From NCBI GenBank assembly GCA_016858145.1, contig JAEHOE010000130.1, positions 124,001 to 188,000 of the forward strand: DNA of 64,000 nucleotides. Direction: 5' to 3'. The notes below the pieces were generated by a model that was not told the DNA's origin, searched no databases, and was given only the letters and a program-made list of their open reading frames with translations. This document shows, one piece after another, positions 1 through 12,800 of this stretch. Each line of letters begins with the position of its first letter. Position 1 is the stretch's first letter. Both the position numbers and the translations under genes were made by a program. The stretch is from Edaphochlamys debaryana. Taxonomy: Eukaryota > Chlorophyta > Chlorophyceae > Chlamydomonadales.

Positions 1-105
1 ACCCCGCCCTCAACGCGTCAGGCTGTTATCCTCCCACCCGACCACCAATAACCGCACCCCCGGCACCCAATGCAAATGCGTTCCAGCCAAACCGCTCGCC
101 CTCAC

Positions 106-1921
106 CCGCGGGGGCCCCGCTGCTGAGGCCGCATCCAAGCGCTCCCGCAGCCGCCGGACCTCGTCCAGGGCATCCTGGGGGGGGCGGGGGGGGGGAACCG
201 GGGGGTTGAGCGTGGGTGTTTCGGCACGCGTGGGGCACGCAGAGGGCCTGCAAGTCTGCAACTTGCCCCGGCGTCGCCCGCAGGGTGCGGCCCCCAGCCG
301 CGAACCCCATATGCAACCTTGGCGCCTGACACCACTCCCGCTCCCTTCCACGTTTAACACCGCCCTCGAGCTCCTTCCCCTTCCGCCATCCACCTCCCGC
401 CCTCCACCCCCCACCTGCAGGCACATCCCTTGCTCCTCACCCCCTCCTCCCGCCGGCTCCTCCCCACCTGCAGGCACACCCCGTGCTCCCCCCAACCTCC
501 TCCCCCCTCCCCCTTCACCCCTATGCCCCCACCTGCAGGCACATGGCGGTGTCCGCCAGCTGCCGCTAGCTCCCCCCCCAACCACCTCCCATTCCACACC
601 TCGGCTTACATGAGCGTACACAAGCAGCCCCACCTCCCGCCCTCCACCCCCCACCTGCAGGCACATGGCCGTGTCTGCCAGCTGCCGGGCCAGCGCCGCC
701 TGCTCCTGCTGCAGCCCCTCCGCGCGCCGCTGCGCCTCGTCGCGGAGCACCCGGGCCTCGAGGATGGCCACGTCAGCCTGGAGGGGGGGAGGGAGGGAGG
801 GGGGGATGCAAGGGGGAGGGGAATGGGCGGAGGGGGAGGTGGTCTAGGTAATCAGGAGGAGAGCGTTGGGTTGGAGGGGGGCGCCGCGTGGGGGACGCGG
901 CGGTGTATGGGGTGGTCGCAACTGGAGGCGGCGCAGTCCTAGGCCCCCCCCCGCCCCCCCACTGCGGAGGCCCGGCCCCGGCCCCAGCCGCCGACCCTTG
1001 TCCCGTTCCATTGAATTGGGTGGCAGCCAGAATGGGCTTGCCCTGAAACGTCCCTGGCCGCACATGCCCGCCCACAAGAGGGCCCGATCCATCCCGACCT
1101 GCGAGTCGCCCGCCCGCGCATCCGCCAGCTGCTGCTTGAGGCGCCACACATCGTCCGCCGCCTCTGCAAGCTGCTGCTTGAGCCTCCAGTTCTCGTCGCT
1201 GGCATGCAACAGCTGTTGCTTGAGACAGCCATTCTCGTCGCCCAACCGCGACAGTTGCTGCTGCAGACCGCTGTTCTCTTCGCTAGTGCGCATGAGCTGC
1301 TTCTTCAGGTGACACGCATCCTCGACGACTTCGCTCAGCTGCTGCTTGAGGCTCCACGCCTCGCGATCGGCCTCCAGGGCATGTTGCCGAGCCTGGTCGC
1401 GGGCCGTCCCGGCCGACCAGCGCAACTGCAAGGGAAGCAGAGTCACGCAGGCTTAAGCTTGGGCGCGAGGTCGCCGATACAGCGCTTCGACTCTGTACCG
1501 GCTGAAACGTACCGGTAATAGTCCGTACTGGGGCCGCTCGAGGGTTTCAGCGGGCCTGCAGGGCCCCCCGGCCCCTCAAACCCGCCTCAACGCATCAGCC
1601 TGCCCCCTTGCGTGCGACTCTGCTCGTCCACGTCTCCGGCGGGGCACGAACTCGACATGTGCCCCCGACTCTGCCCACCTGCTCCGCTTCCAACCGCGCA
1701 AGCTTCTCGTCCGTCAGGCTGCGCCGCAGCTCCTGCAGCTGGACTCGCAGGTGCTGAGTGTCTGCCTCCATATCCGCGACTGCGCGCGAGTGCGCTTGCG
1801 GAGGGGCGTGCAGCTGCAGAGAGGGAGGGTGGCGGCCAGTTGTGTCGTCCTGCGCCGCCCCCATCGCCCTCTGCAGCGTCTCAATAAGTGTAAGTGCCAG
1901 GGGGCCCTGACGACCCGTCAT
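106..1921 (-). CDS. Coiled-coil protein, partial (3' end beyond window start)
   Basis: Protein of unknown function that is almost entirely predicted coiled coil. Exons in transcript order: 1921-1679, 1425-1099, 777-655 and 174-106. All four start and end in phase 0. The 109-codon exon (1425-1099) contains six consecutive 14-residue repeats, each opening with LKQQL, LKKQL or LQQQL, which is two heptads per repeat. The 777-655 exon continues as an Ala/Glu/Gln/Arg-rich helix and the last exon as a DALDEV-type helix. The ATG at 1921 has an in-frame TAG three codons upstream, so it could be the real start; alternatively 1813 is an acceptor and the gene starts further up. After 106 the frame leaves the window. 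Coiled coils of this kind occur in cytoskeletal, centrosomal and Golgi proteins, and nothing here decides between them. The uniformly phase-0 exons fit growth by exon duplication. Confidence 0.55.
405..690. repeat. Tandem exon-edge copies in coiled-coil gene intron
   Basis: The 3' edge of the 777-655 exon with its donor (plus-strand CCCACCTGCAGGCACA) recurs at about 411, 464 and 530, in addition to the real junction at 651. The flank before the copy at 411 matches the flank before the real junction for about 30 nt. The copies lie in the downstream intron and have lost different amounts of coding sequence; the one at 530 keeps the most. Confidence 0.8.
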
Positions 1922-3876
1922 GACGCTCTAGGAAGTTGGGCAGGCGCCCGCGAAGGGGGGGGGCGCCTTCTGCAAACGGGGGAAGGGAGGGAGGGAAGGG
2001 GTTAGGCCACGACCACGCGAGCGCGCGTGTCCAAGCCGAAGAGTGAGCTGAGACGCCAGGACCAGACGCGCCTTACCCGAACACGCTACAGGCGTCCCAG
2101 CTCTATAGCTCAAGTCATCCAGCCTGGTGCAGCGCGCGTCGGCTGAATTGCAACTTGCCACGGCATAGCCGCGCTGCGCGTCACGGCCAGAGCCTACTGT
2201 ACATGGCGTTTGGCCCAGCGACCCTGGAACAGCTGAGCTGAGCAGGCTGGGTGGGTCGATACGTTGGCGTGTGGCCGTTCTTGAGCTCGCGTGTCAGAGC
2301 TTTCTTACGGTGCGGAATGCCGGGGAGACATATAGACGAGTATGCTCAACTCAACGTAGCAAGCTGACCGCCAAAACGCTCGGTTATGCGGAGCGGTGAG
2401 ATCGCGTAAGGGGAAAGTGTCGAAGGCCGACGCAGGGCGTCGGAACTAAGCAGCTGCCTCAGCGAGAACCCGCAGAAGGACTCCTCCATGGTCACCGTAT
2501 TCTCATATCCCGTCTCCTACGCCACACCTGCTCGGGCTCCGCGCGCTCGGCCGTCCTGGGCCCAGGGCAGGTAACCACGCGCCTGAGTTTGAGAGCCTGA
2601 GTTGCCTTCCTGCATCCCGTAGCTTCATAACTTCTCAGCGAGAGTCATGTGGCGCGGCACGGCAGCGAATGGAGGGGGTTGCGAGCGGAAACCCTTGCGG
2701 CTGTGCATTGTCGATTGAGCGGCGAGCCTCGGAACGCGACCAGAACAGGCCGCCAGAAGCTAAACGAGCTCAGTATGTGCTCTCTCATGCGGCCGCCCAG
2801 AGGCGTTTCGCAGAGCCGCACCGAAGGTTAGTTGGCGCTGAACCCCACCCCCGCCGTCCCCGCCCCCTGCCCCGCGCCCCCCACACACGCTGCCTGATGC
2901 TCAGAGTTCGGGCTAAGCAGAGCCCCTCAAGCCACGGTGTGCGTCGCCCTCATGCTCTAAAGTTCCACCTCCCACTCCCTGAGCCCCAACTCGTCGCCTG
3001 AACCTATTCCGGCTCCAACACGCGGAGCAGGCCTCGAGCCCCAGGTCCCCGACGCCTTCCATTCCCGGCTGACGCCGGACAGCGCTACTAGCAGCCCTTC
3101 CTTCAAGAGATCTCAGCGGATATGTAGCATCTAGCATGTAGGTCGCCAGTAGCCCCAGTGGGGAATGGCAAAGGCTGTGGGCCCAGTCGGCCCACTCCAA
3201 GCCCTGGGCCCAGGCCTGGTGCCGCTGACGTTCCCTGGCTGCACGCCGTGGGCCCAGGCTTAGGCCGACTGGCATGCCGGAACTGCTGTCCCTGCCTCAC
3301 CTTTCCTGCCTCACGCTCTCGCGCAGACAGGTGCCGCACCTGCATCCCCCGTGTGGCTCAGAATTGCATGGCATCCATCGAACAAGGACCTATTAGCGCC
3401 GTCTGACCCAGGCGGATCCAGGCGTGCTGGTATTCTCCTCGCCGGCCCGCCCCCTCGACCTGTCTTTCGTCCCTCGGTCTAACCCAGCCGTGCAACTAGT
3501 CAACACCTGCCCTCAACACGCAACGGCGCACTCGAGTGCCCGCATGACCCCGTGCAACACGCAGCGTCACGCCTGCGCCGCCTTGCCTCCCTTCAAACTC
3601 GTCCAGCGGTCCCGGCGTTTGGTAATCCTCCCCTGCTGCTCAACCACAAGTGCTCAACCAATCCTCAGCCGGTGCAACCTCTTTCTCTGCCTCAACACAA
3701 CGTGGCGAAAAATCTCTTGACGACCCCAGCCAGCTTGCAGGCCCTCTTCTCAGCACTTCTCGGTACCTCCAGCCGAACACCCTCCCCCCCCTCCACACGC
3801 TGCGCCGCGTCCCCGCCCCGCCCCCGACTCGCGACGCGCCTGCTTCACTTCACCTCACCACGCGCCACCTACCCAC
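1922..3876. other. Intergenic: ACCase 3' flank and coiled-coil gene 5' flank
   Basis: Lies between the ACCase stop (minus strand, 3877) and the candidate start of the coiled-coil gene. It should contain the ACCase 3' UTR at its right end and the coiled-coil promoter or 5' exons at its left end. Open frames here are short, begin mostly at non-ATG codons and resemble no family I know. I see no poly(A) signal, RNA gene or mobile element. Confidence 0.5.
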
Positions 3877-6800
3877 TCACGCGTGCTGCCCCGCCCCCGC
3901 CCCCGCCCCCGCCCCTCCCACCGCCGCTCCTCCTCCTCCGCCCCCCGCCCCCGCCTGGAGCAGCATCCGCAGCTGCAGCCCCAGGCTCGCGTCCCGCCCC
4001 ATGGCCTCCTGCAGCGCCCGCAGCAGCCCCTCCTGCCCCTCCACGCTCCCCAGCACCCCCGCCACCAGCTCCGCCGCCGAGCGGCACCGCAGCGCCCGCA
4101 GCTCCCCCGCGATGGCGGCGCGGCCCGCGGCGCTCTCCGCCCAGACCAGGAACGCGCGGTCCCGCTGGGCCCCGGCGGCGGCGGAGAAGGGCTCGAGCGG
4201 GTCGGCGGCGGCGGCGCCGGTGCCGAGCGTGAGCGGGCCGGCGGGCGGCGGCGCGAAGCCGCCGCCGCCGCCGCCGCCGCCACCGGCCGCCGCCAGCGTC
4301 GACTCGAGCTGCGAGGTCGGGCTCATTGGGGACAGGGGCCCGCCGCGGCCCATGCCGCCGTCGCCGTCGGCCCCCGCCGACGCGTCCCCGCCCGCGCGGC
4401 CCGCCGCGGCGGCGGCCGCCGCCGCGCCCGCCGCCGCCGCCTCCGCGGCCTCGCGCCAGCTCCGAAGCAGCCCCTCGGCCCGCTCCCGGCTCAGCCCCGG
4501 GTCCGTCGTGGCGGCGTGCCGCAGCAGCTGCTGCTCCAACAGCCGCCGCCGCAGGCGCGTTGCGAAGAAGGCGCGGGCCGCGGGCCAGGGCACGATGGCC
4601 GCCAGCACGCCCTTGGCGGCCATGCGGACGGGCGTGTCGTGCAGGTCGGCGAAGGCGCGGGCGATGCGGGAGTAGGTGGGCAGCAGGGCGCGCTCGCGGG
4701 CGCGGACGGCCGGGTCGGAGGGCGGGGCGCCGCGGGCGCGCGCGGCGGAGAGGACGGGGTCGACCCTGGGCGGGGGTGGGAGGGGAAGGAGGAGGGGAAG
4801 GGGGAGGGGAGAAGGGGGGTCAGGACGCCGGGTGGAGGGTGGGTGCAGCGTCGAGCCGGGTAGCCGCGTAAGCCCCAGGCCGCGCCCCTGCCGGTTACAC
4901 GTGCCCGTCAGCACCCTTCTGCCTCCTCCCTCCCTCCCTGCTCAGCACCCCGCACAGCACTGCGCGCCCGCCTCCACCCCCCACCCCGCCCGCCGCCCCT
5001 CCCCATCCCTGTGCATCATGCGTACCAGATCCGGTCCCCATGCACCCCCCCCTGGAGCCGCACCCCCAAGACCCCTCCCCCCAAGACCTCTCCTCCCGCC
5101 ACCCCCTTCCTGCCTCACTCTTCCTCACCTGTGCATCATGCGCACCAGATCCGGCGTACGGAACTTGATCTCGCACACCCCCTCCGGCTCCAGCACGCCC
5201 CCCCGCGCCGAGGGGTCGGCGTACACCTCCACCGCCCCTGCGTTGATCTGGGAGTCCACAACCACCCAGGCGCCGCCGCTGGGGGGGGGAAGAGATGGAG
5301 GAGGAGGAGGGGGACGGGAGGAAGAGGGAAGGGGGATAAGAGGGGGGTAGAGGGTCCAGGGTCCAGGGTGCTGCACCCGTCTGCCGTGGCCCCAAACCCC
5401 TGTCTCCCCCACCACCTCACACCCCACCCACCGCAGCTCCGCCCCCGCCGGGATGTACACGAACACGGGCTGGCGGTAGGTGCGGAGCCGCTCCACAATC
5501 AGGGAGCCCGCCTGGGGGGGCGAATTAGTGGTAGGGGGGAAGTCAGTGGGCGGGACCGGGTGGGGGTGGAATCAGGTGCCTGGCTCAACACCCGCACGCC
5601 GTGTCCTCTCGCTTCCCTCTCTCCCCCCTGGCTTCTCATCCGCACACTGCCTCACTCCCTTCCCCTCCTTCCCCTCCCCATCCCCCCCCCCCCACCTGCA
5701 GCACTCCGTCGAACAGGTCCCGCATGCCCCCGGCCGCAACCCCACGCGTCGCAAAACACACACGCCCCCTTTCCCCCCCTTCCCTCTCCCCTTCCCCCCT
5801 CCGCGCCCCCCCCCACCTGCAGCACTCCGTCGAACAGGTGTCGCATGCCCCCGGCCGCAACCCCACGCGTCGCAAAACACACACGCCCCCTTTCCCCCCC
5901 TTCCCTCTCCCCTTCCCCCCTCCGCGCCCCCCCCACCTGCAGCACTCCGTCGAACAGGTGTCGCATGCCCCCGGCCGCAACCCCACGCGTCGCAAAACAC
6001 ACACGCCCCCTTTCCCCCCCCTTCCCTCTCCCCTTCCCCCCTCCGCGCCCCCCCCACCTGCAGCACTCCGTCGAACAGGTCCCGCATGCCCCCGCTGAAG
6101 CCCCGCCAGTTGGCCAGGATGAACAGCGGCAGCCCCTCGGCGTCGAACTCCTCCATAGCGGCGGCGGTCTTCTCGGCAGAGTCGGGGAACCAAACCTGGG
6201 GGGGACGGGGGGGATGCAAGTAGGGTATAGGCGGATGCCGTGTATAGGAGGCTGAAGGCAGGATGCAGAGTTGGCCAACAGGGCCCTACAGGCACCCACC
6301 CCTACCCACCCAACCAACGACCCACCTGCCCGGCCTGCGGGATGACGCTCTCGCACGAGTCCGGCATGCCAGGGTCCGCGGGCTGCTGCCGCATCACCGT
6401 GGACGACTCCACCGCCAGCACCCCCACCGGCACGCCGCCCAGGCGGGCCCGCCCCGCCACCACGGTCCGCGCCCAGCCCGCCTGGCTCTCGAGCCAGGAG
6501 CCGCGGTCGAAGAGGCCCGACTGCCAGGAGGGGGCCGAGGGCGGGTGCGGCGCGGAGGCGGGGGTGGGGGTGGGGGTGGCGGAGCGGCGGAGGTCGCGGC
6601 CTGCGGGGGAGGGGAGAGGCGGCGGGCGAAGGGAGTCAAGGGGGCCTGTGCGGTGGGAGCCCTGTGCCAAGAACCCGCCTGCCCGCTACATCCTCCCATG
6701 CACCCCACCCTCCCCCCGCACACTGGTGCAGGCGACGTGATCCCGCTACCCCCGCCTTTTCCCCCCCATCACCCACCCGCGATGGCGGCCCGTGGGTCCA

Positions 6801-9800
6801 GCTTCTCCCCCGGCCCCGGCGCGTACGCCACCCCGCGCTCCACCGGGTCGGCGGAGGGCAGCGCCGGGGGGGGCCCGCCCAGCTGCGGGGGGGCGTAGGA
6901 GAGGAGCTGCAGCATGGTGCGCACTCCCTCCAGGTCGTCCTGGGGGGGAGGAGGGGGGAGGAGGGGGGAAAGGGGGGGAAGAGTGTGTTTTTACACGTGT
7001 GGGCATGCGGCACGCAAGGGGGGCTGCAGCATGGTGCACACTCCCTCCAGGTCGTCCTGGGGGGGAGGAGAGGGAAGAGGAGAGGGAAGAGGGGAGGGGG
7101 AGGGGGGGCAGGGGGCAGGGGCGGGGGGCGTGTGTGTTTTGACACGGCGCGCGACACGGCGGTAGGCTGCACGCAAGGAGAAGCGGCTTCACCTGAGCTA
7201 CTCGGGCTACGAGATATCTAGAGCAGCAGATCCTGCCCCCAGCCAAGGGAGACCCGTTCCTTCCGGCCCCATAGCGCCGCCTGCCCCCTGCACGCCCAGT
7301 GGCACGTACCCAGTCCCACTCCCCCCCTCCATGCCCCCCCCCCCCCAACCCCCCACCTGCCCCCCCCCTACCCCCCTCGCCCCCCCCCCACCTGCACCAC
7401 GTGGTGCGACACTCCGTTGACGCCCATCACCCGGGGCCCGCCCAGCTGCATGTGGGAGGTGTACACCTGGCAGGGGGGGGGAGGAGCAGGAGTCCCACAA
7501 GGCATCAGAAAGAAAGAAAGAAAGGCGTTCGGGGCATGCTCGCGTCATGCTTTCGACTCTCCTGCCCGCCCGTCCCCGCCTCACACCAACCACCCCCCCC
7601 CTCACCTGCCGCCCCAGCAGCTTGTTCAGCGCCGCGTACCCCGTCAGCACGATGGGCTGGTCCGCCCGCTGCACGCAGCGCCTGCCCAGGCGGGCCAGGT
7701 AGGCCCCGATGCCCACGGTCCGCCCCGACACCAGCGTCACCGTGTAGCCCTCGCGCCAGGCCCGGCAGAAGGCCGAGGCGATGGATGCGGAGCCGCTCAG
7801 GCACTCGACGCCCAGGCCGTCCTCCGCCCCCACCACGTCCGTGATGACGTAGTGCGTGCCGGAGGGGGTGGCGCGGGGCTGGGGGAGGGCGGGACGGGAG
7901 GGGGAGGGGAGGCGAGGCAGACGTATGAGCACTTGACACAGGGGCACCATCCCCCAGTGTCCAACAGGGGGCCAGGGGCCAAAAAGGGGCCCACCAAGTC
8001 ATGTTGCGCGCAAGCCGGGGCGGAGGTTCGGGCCCTGCGCCGTGCGCACCTCTGCCCGCACGCTGGGCTGCTGCCCCGGCGGCGTGTCCCCCGTGAGGCG
8101 GTGGTAGTCGCCCTGCTCCAGGTACAGGTAGGCCCAGCCCTGCTCGGGCTGCTCGGGGTCCAGCCACTGCACGCGGAGGCAGTCGCGGACCTGGGGGGTG
8201 GGCGGGGAGGTGGGGGGGGGGATGGGGGGAGGAGGAGGGGTGGGGGTGGATGAGGAAGGGGGTTCAGAAGGGGGGTCCCGAGGCTCTGGTCGCCGCAGCT
8301 GATCGTGGTCAGGCCCGCCCAGGCCCACCCAGGCCCCGGGGCCTACCTCAGTGGCCAGGCCCACCCGGGCCCCCGCGTTGGCTGCCAGGTACAGCAGCGG
8401 CAGTCGCTCCTCCAGGGAGGCACTGGGGGTTCGGGGGGGGGGGGGAGCGGTGGGGCTGGTTTGAAAGGGCAGAGAGGGCAGGCTTTGGCTGAAGCAAGGC
8501 AGTACTGCTGGCTTCCTCCTGTGCTACCTCCCCCCCCTCGGCCCCCCCGGCCACCGCTCGGCTTACTCGCAGGCCGCCCTGAACACTGCGTCCTCTGCGG
8601 GGGAGAAGGACCCCGAGCCCCACGTGATGTCATTGGCCACCGCGATCACGGAGCGGCCCTGACAGGGGGGGAACGGATGGAGGAGGGGGGTGCGGGGTCG
8701 GGCGCTGAGGTCAGAAGGCGAGGCCTGCCTGATGACGTCACACGCAAGGGGCCCGACTAGCTCTGTCCCGGCTCAATCGCATCCCTGCGTCCCCCCTTTC
8801 CCGGTCCTCCCTTTCTCTGACTGTTTGCTGCTGCCCCAGCCCCCACGCGTCCCAAAACACACACGCTTTCCCCCCGTTTCCCCCCCGCCCCCGCGCCCCA
8901 CCTGCGGGCACTCGGGCGTCCGCAGCGTCATGAGCCAGCACACCATGCCGCAGGCGTCAGCCCTCGCCCCCACGCGTCCCAAAACACACACGCTTTACCC
9001 CCGTCTCCCCCCGCGCCCCACCTGCGGGCACTCTGGCGTCCGCAGCGTCATGAGCCAGCACACCATGCCGCAGGCGTCAGCCCTCGCCCCCACGCGTCCC
9101 AAAACACACACGCTTTCCCCCCGTTCCCCCCCGCCCCCGCGCCCCACCTGCGGGCACTCTGGCGTCCGCAGGGTCATGAGCCAGCACACCATGCCGCAGG
9201 CGTCAGCCCTCGCCCCCACGCGTCCCGAAACACACACGCTTTACCCCCGTCTCCCCCCGCGCCCCACCTGCGGGCACTCTGGCGTCCGCAGCGTCATGAG
9301 CCAGCACACCATGCCGCAGGCGTCAGCCCTCGCCCCCACGCGTCCCAAAACACACACGCTTTCCCCCCCGTTCCCCCCCGCCCCCGCGCCCCACCTGCGG
9401 GCACTCTGGCGTCCGCAGCGTCATGAGCCAGCACACCATGCCGCAGTCGTTGCCGCCCACGGGGGGCCGCCCGGGCGGGGCCGGCTGCAGGCGGGGCGGC
9501 GAGCGGAAGTCGGAGCAGGGCTGCAGGCCGCCGCCCGGGCCCGGGGCGGGCTGGGGCGGTAACACCAGCTCCACGGTCTCCACCAGGCGCCCGGCGGGGG
9601 GCATGGAGTTGGGCTCGCCTGAGGCGAGGGCGGGGGTACGGGCGCGGGGGGTGGTGCAGCGTCGGGGTGCAGAGCATGGTCAGGCCACTGGTCAATCGCA
9701 AGCCAAGGGTGGCTTGTTCGGATGAGAGCGGCAAGAGGGGCCATGCAATCCTGTGGGCGCACGCTCCAAGCCCACGCTGGCTGAGACGCAGACCTACCCG

Positions 9801-12800
9801 CCGCCGCGCGTGCCGCCCACAGGTCCCGCAGCGCCGCCTCGAATACGGCAGGGAAGTCGTACACGTACGTAACGTTATGCCGCCGCGCCGCCAACCGCTT
9901 CTGCTGCAGCGGCTCCAGCGGCGGGTACGGCGACCCAACCAACACGCCTGCCAGGGACCCGGCGGCGGCGGCCCCGACGGCGCCGCCAGCGCCGCCACCG
10001 CCGGCGGCGCCGCCGGCACTCCCTGCGCCGCCGCCAGATCCGCGGCCGCCGATCGAGTGCGCCGCGAGCTGGGCGGTGAGGTTGCTGATCTGTGACGGTT
10101 GGTGGCCGTAACCGCCGCCGCCACCGTGGATCAGTTGGTGGAGGTAGTTGGTGGCGGCGTTGCCGTGCCCGTGCGCCGGCGGCGGCGGCGCGGCGGGCGG
10201 GTGGATGGCGGTGTACTGCAGGGCCGGGACGTACACACGTGGCGGCGGCTGGCCGGGGGCGGCGGCGGAGGCGGAGGCGTGGCCGTTGGCCGCCTGGAGG
10301 GGATGGGCACAGGGGTGGGGGTGGGGGTGGGGGGAGCGGGTTGGGGCAGAGGCTGACGCCTGTACAGGAGGGCTACACAGGAGGGCTGCACAGGCAGCGG
10401 GCGTGGGCGCAGCGCGCAGTAAAAGGCGCTCCGCTCCGCTCCTCGGCAGTGCTCACTCTTGTTGACCTTGCTGCCACCCGTGCCCAACGCAGCAACGGGC
10501 CCCTCCTCGACCCCCCCAGCCTCCAGCCCCCACCTGCGGGTGCGTGCCCAGGTACGACGAGTACTCCCCGTACGGCGCCTCGCGGTACACCTCCACGTGC
10601 TCCTCGCCGTGCTCGTGTCCTGCGGTACGACAAGTACGGCAGTGGTTAGGGATCGAAAGCCTCCCAGCGAACCACTGCCGGGCTCGCTATCATGATCAGC
10701 CTCCTGACCCCGACCCCCCCCCTCCCCGATTCCTGTCCTCCCCTTCCTCTTCCCTGCGCTCCCTCCTCCACCCCAAGCCCTCACCCGTGGGCATGGACAC
10801 CACCACGCGCCTCACAACCCCCCCTCTTCCTCCCTTCTCCCTCTTGTCCTCCCCCCTTTCCCTTTCTCTCTCCTGCCCCTCTTCAGGACCCCCCCCCTTA
10901 CCTGTGGGCATGGACACCACCACGCGCCTCACAACCCCCCCTCTTCCTCCCTTCTCCCTCTTGTCCTCCCCCCTCTCCCTTTCTCTCTCCTGCCCCTCTT
11001 CAGGACCCCCCCCTTACCCGTGGGCATGGACACCACCACGCGCCACCCAGCCTCCCGCAGAGGCCCCCGCAGCCGCGTCTCCCACACCGAAACCGCCGCC
11101 GCCCGCAGCGCGCCGCCGTGCCGCGCCGCCAGCGCCGCCGCCGCCGACCGCAGCGCCGCCGCCACCCTGCCGTCGTCGCGACCGCCCGGCGGCAGCGGCA
11201 GCGGCGGCAGGACCGACACGAACAGGTGCGTCCAGTCGGGCCGCGCGGCGGCGGCGTCGGTGGCGGCGGTGGCGGCGCCGCTGGAGCCGGCGCCGGGCGC
11301 GGCGGGGGCGGTTGAGCGCTGCAGCTCGTCCAGACAGTTGGTCTGGGGCGGTTGGGATGGTTGGGACGGTTGGGCGGGGGGTTCAAACGGCGCGAGCGCC
11401 ATCCTACCCGCGCGCACTCACACTTTTCCTCCTCAAGGTCACCAGCCGCATCCCCCCGACACGTCGGCAAAACACACACGCGCCTCCTTTCCCCCCCCAA
11501 ACACCCCCCCGCCCCGCTCACCAGCGTCTCCTCCAGCTCCTGCATTGCGGCCGCCGCCACCGCCCCCCCGTTGCCGCTGTAGCTGGCGGCCAGGAGGGCC
11601 TAAGAGGGGGGTGAGGGGGGGTGAGGGCAGTGGTCAGCAGAGGCCGAGGGCGGGGGTGTAAGCGGGGTGGGTGGGGAGCGATGAACCGCAGTGATGAACA
11701 GCATAGGAGCCCAAGCCCCACTAGGCCAACCGACCTCCCTAGGCTCAGCATCCCGGATCAACCCCAACCACACAACCCCTACCCTCAAGCCGCAACCCTC
11801 GTACCGGGTGGCCCAAGGACCGAACCAGTCCCCGCACGAAGAGGCGGCGCAGGGGGGCGGACCGCGCGTCCCGCCTCTCCACCGCCGTATACAGGTGCCA
11901 CTGGCGGTTGCGGCTGGGGCGGTACATGAGCCCGCCCTGTCCGGCCGGTCCGGCGGCCGGCCCGGGCTGTCCGGCCGGTCCGGACGCGGCGCCGGACGCG
12001 GCGCCGGACAGGCTGGACAGCTCCAGCAGCGATCCGGTGATGGGCTCGACGGCGGACATGAAAGAGTCGGGCTGGTACGAACCATCCTCGGTGGCGGCGG
12101 CGGCGGCGGCGGCGTCAGCGACGGCGGCCGAGGGCACCCAGCGCCAGCCGAGGCGCAGCGGGCCGGCGGAGCTCGACGGCGCGATGGCGCTGACGGCGGC
12201 GAAGCCCAGGCGGCGGATGGCCGCCGCCGCCGCCGCAACGGCGGCGGCGACGGCAGCCGCCGTCGCGCGGCTCGCGTCCACGCCCTGCTCCGACGGCGGC
12301 AGCAGTGCGTCCAGCGCCGCCGCCTCGGCGCCGCCGGCAGCCAGCGGCGGCAGCGCGCCGACGGAGGGCTGGCGGCTGTGGCGGCCGCCGCTGCCGCCGC
12401 CGCTGGCGCCGCCGGCGGCGGCGGGCGCCAGGGCGACGTGCAGGGTCCCCACGGCGGAGGCGCCTGCGTCTGCCCGCAGGGGCTCCAGGGTGGCTCCCAG
12501 GGCCTTGAGGCCGGGGGTGAGGCCGGCAAGGGAGTCGAGGAGGAGCATGGCACCCAGGCGCTGTGCGGGGGGGTGAGGGGGGGTGAGGGGGGGTGGAGGG
12601 GTAGGGTGAAGGAGACAGGGATGAGATGGTGACAGGGAGGGTCATGGGGGGAGGCGCTGGTAGACGGTAGAAGCGCCGGACGCAGCGGACACAGCAGGGG
12701 CAGCGACAGCAGGGAAAGCGACCTGTCAAGAATGGGTGATGCGGCGCAAAAGAACGTCGGCGGGGAAAGCAGGGAAAGCAGGGCGCTGGCGCGGCCGTAC

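Noticed and set aside
5011..6255. Pro-rich extensin-like plus-strand open frames opposite ACCase
   Set aside because: They are antisense to C-tract introns; Pro codons come from CCC runs.
8841..9440. CRISPR-like regular repeat array
   Set aside because: The repeats are copies of an ACCase exon edge in a eukaryotic intron; spacers are not unique and there are no cas genes.
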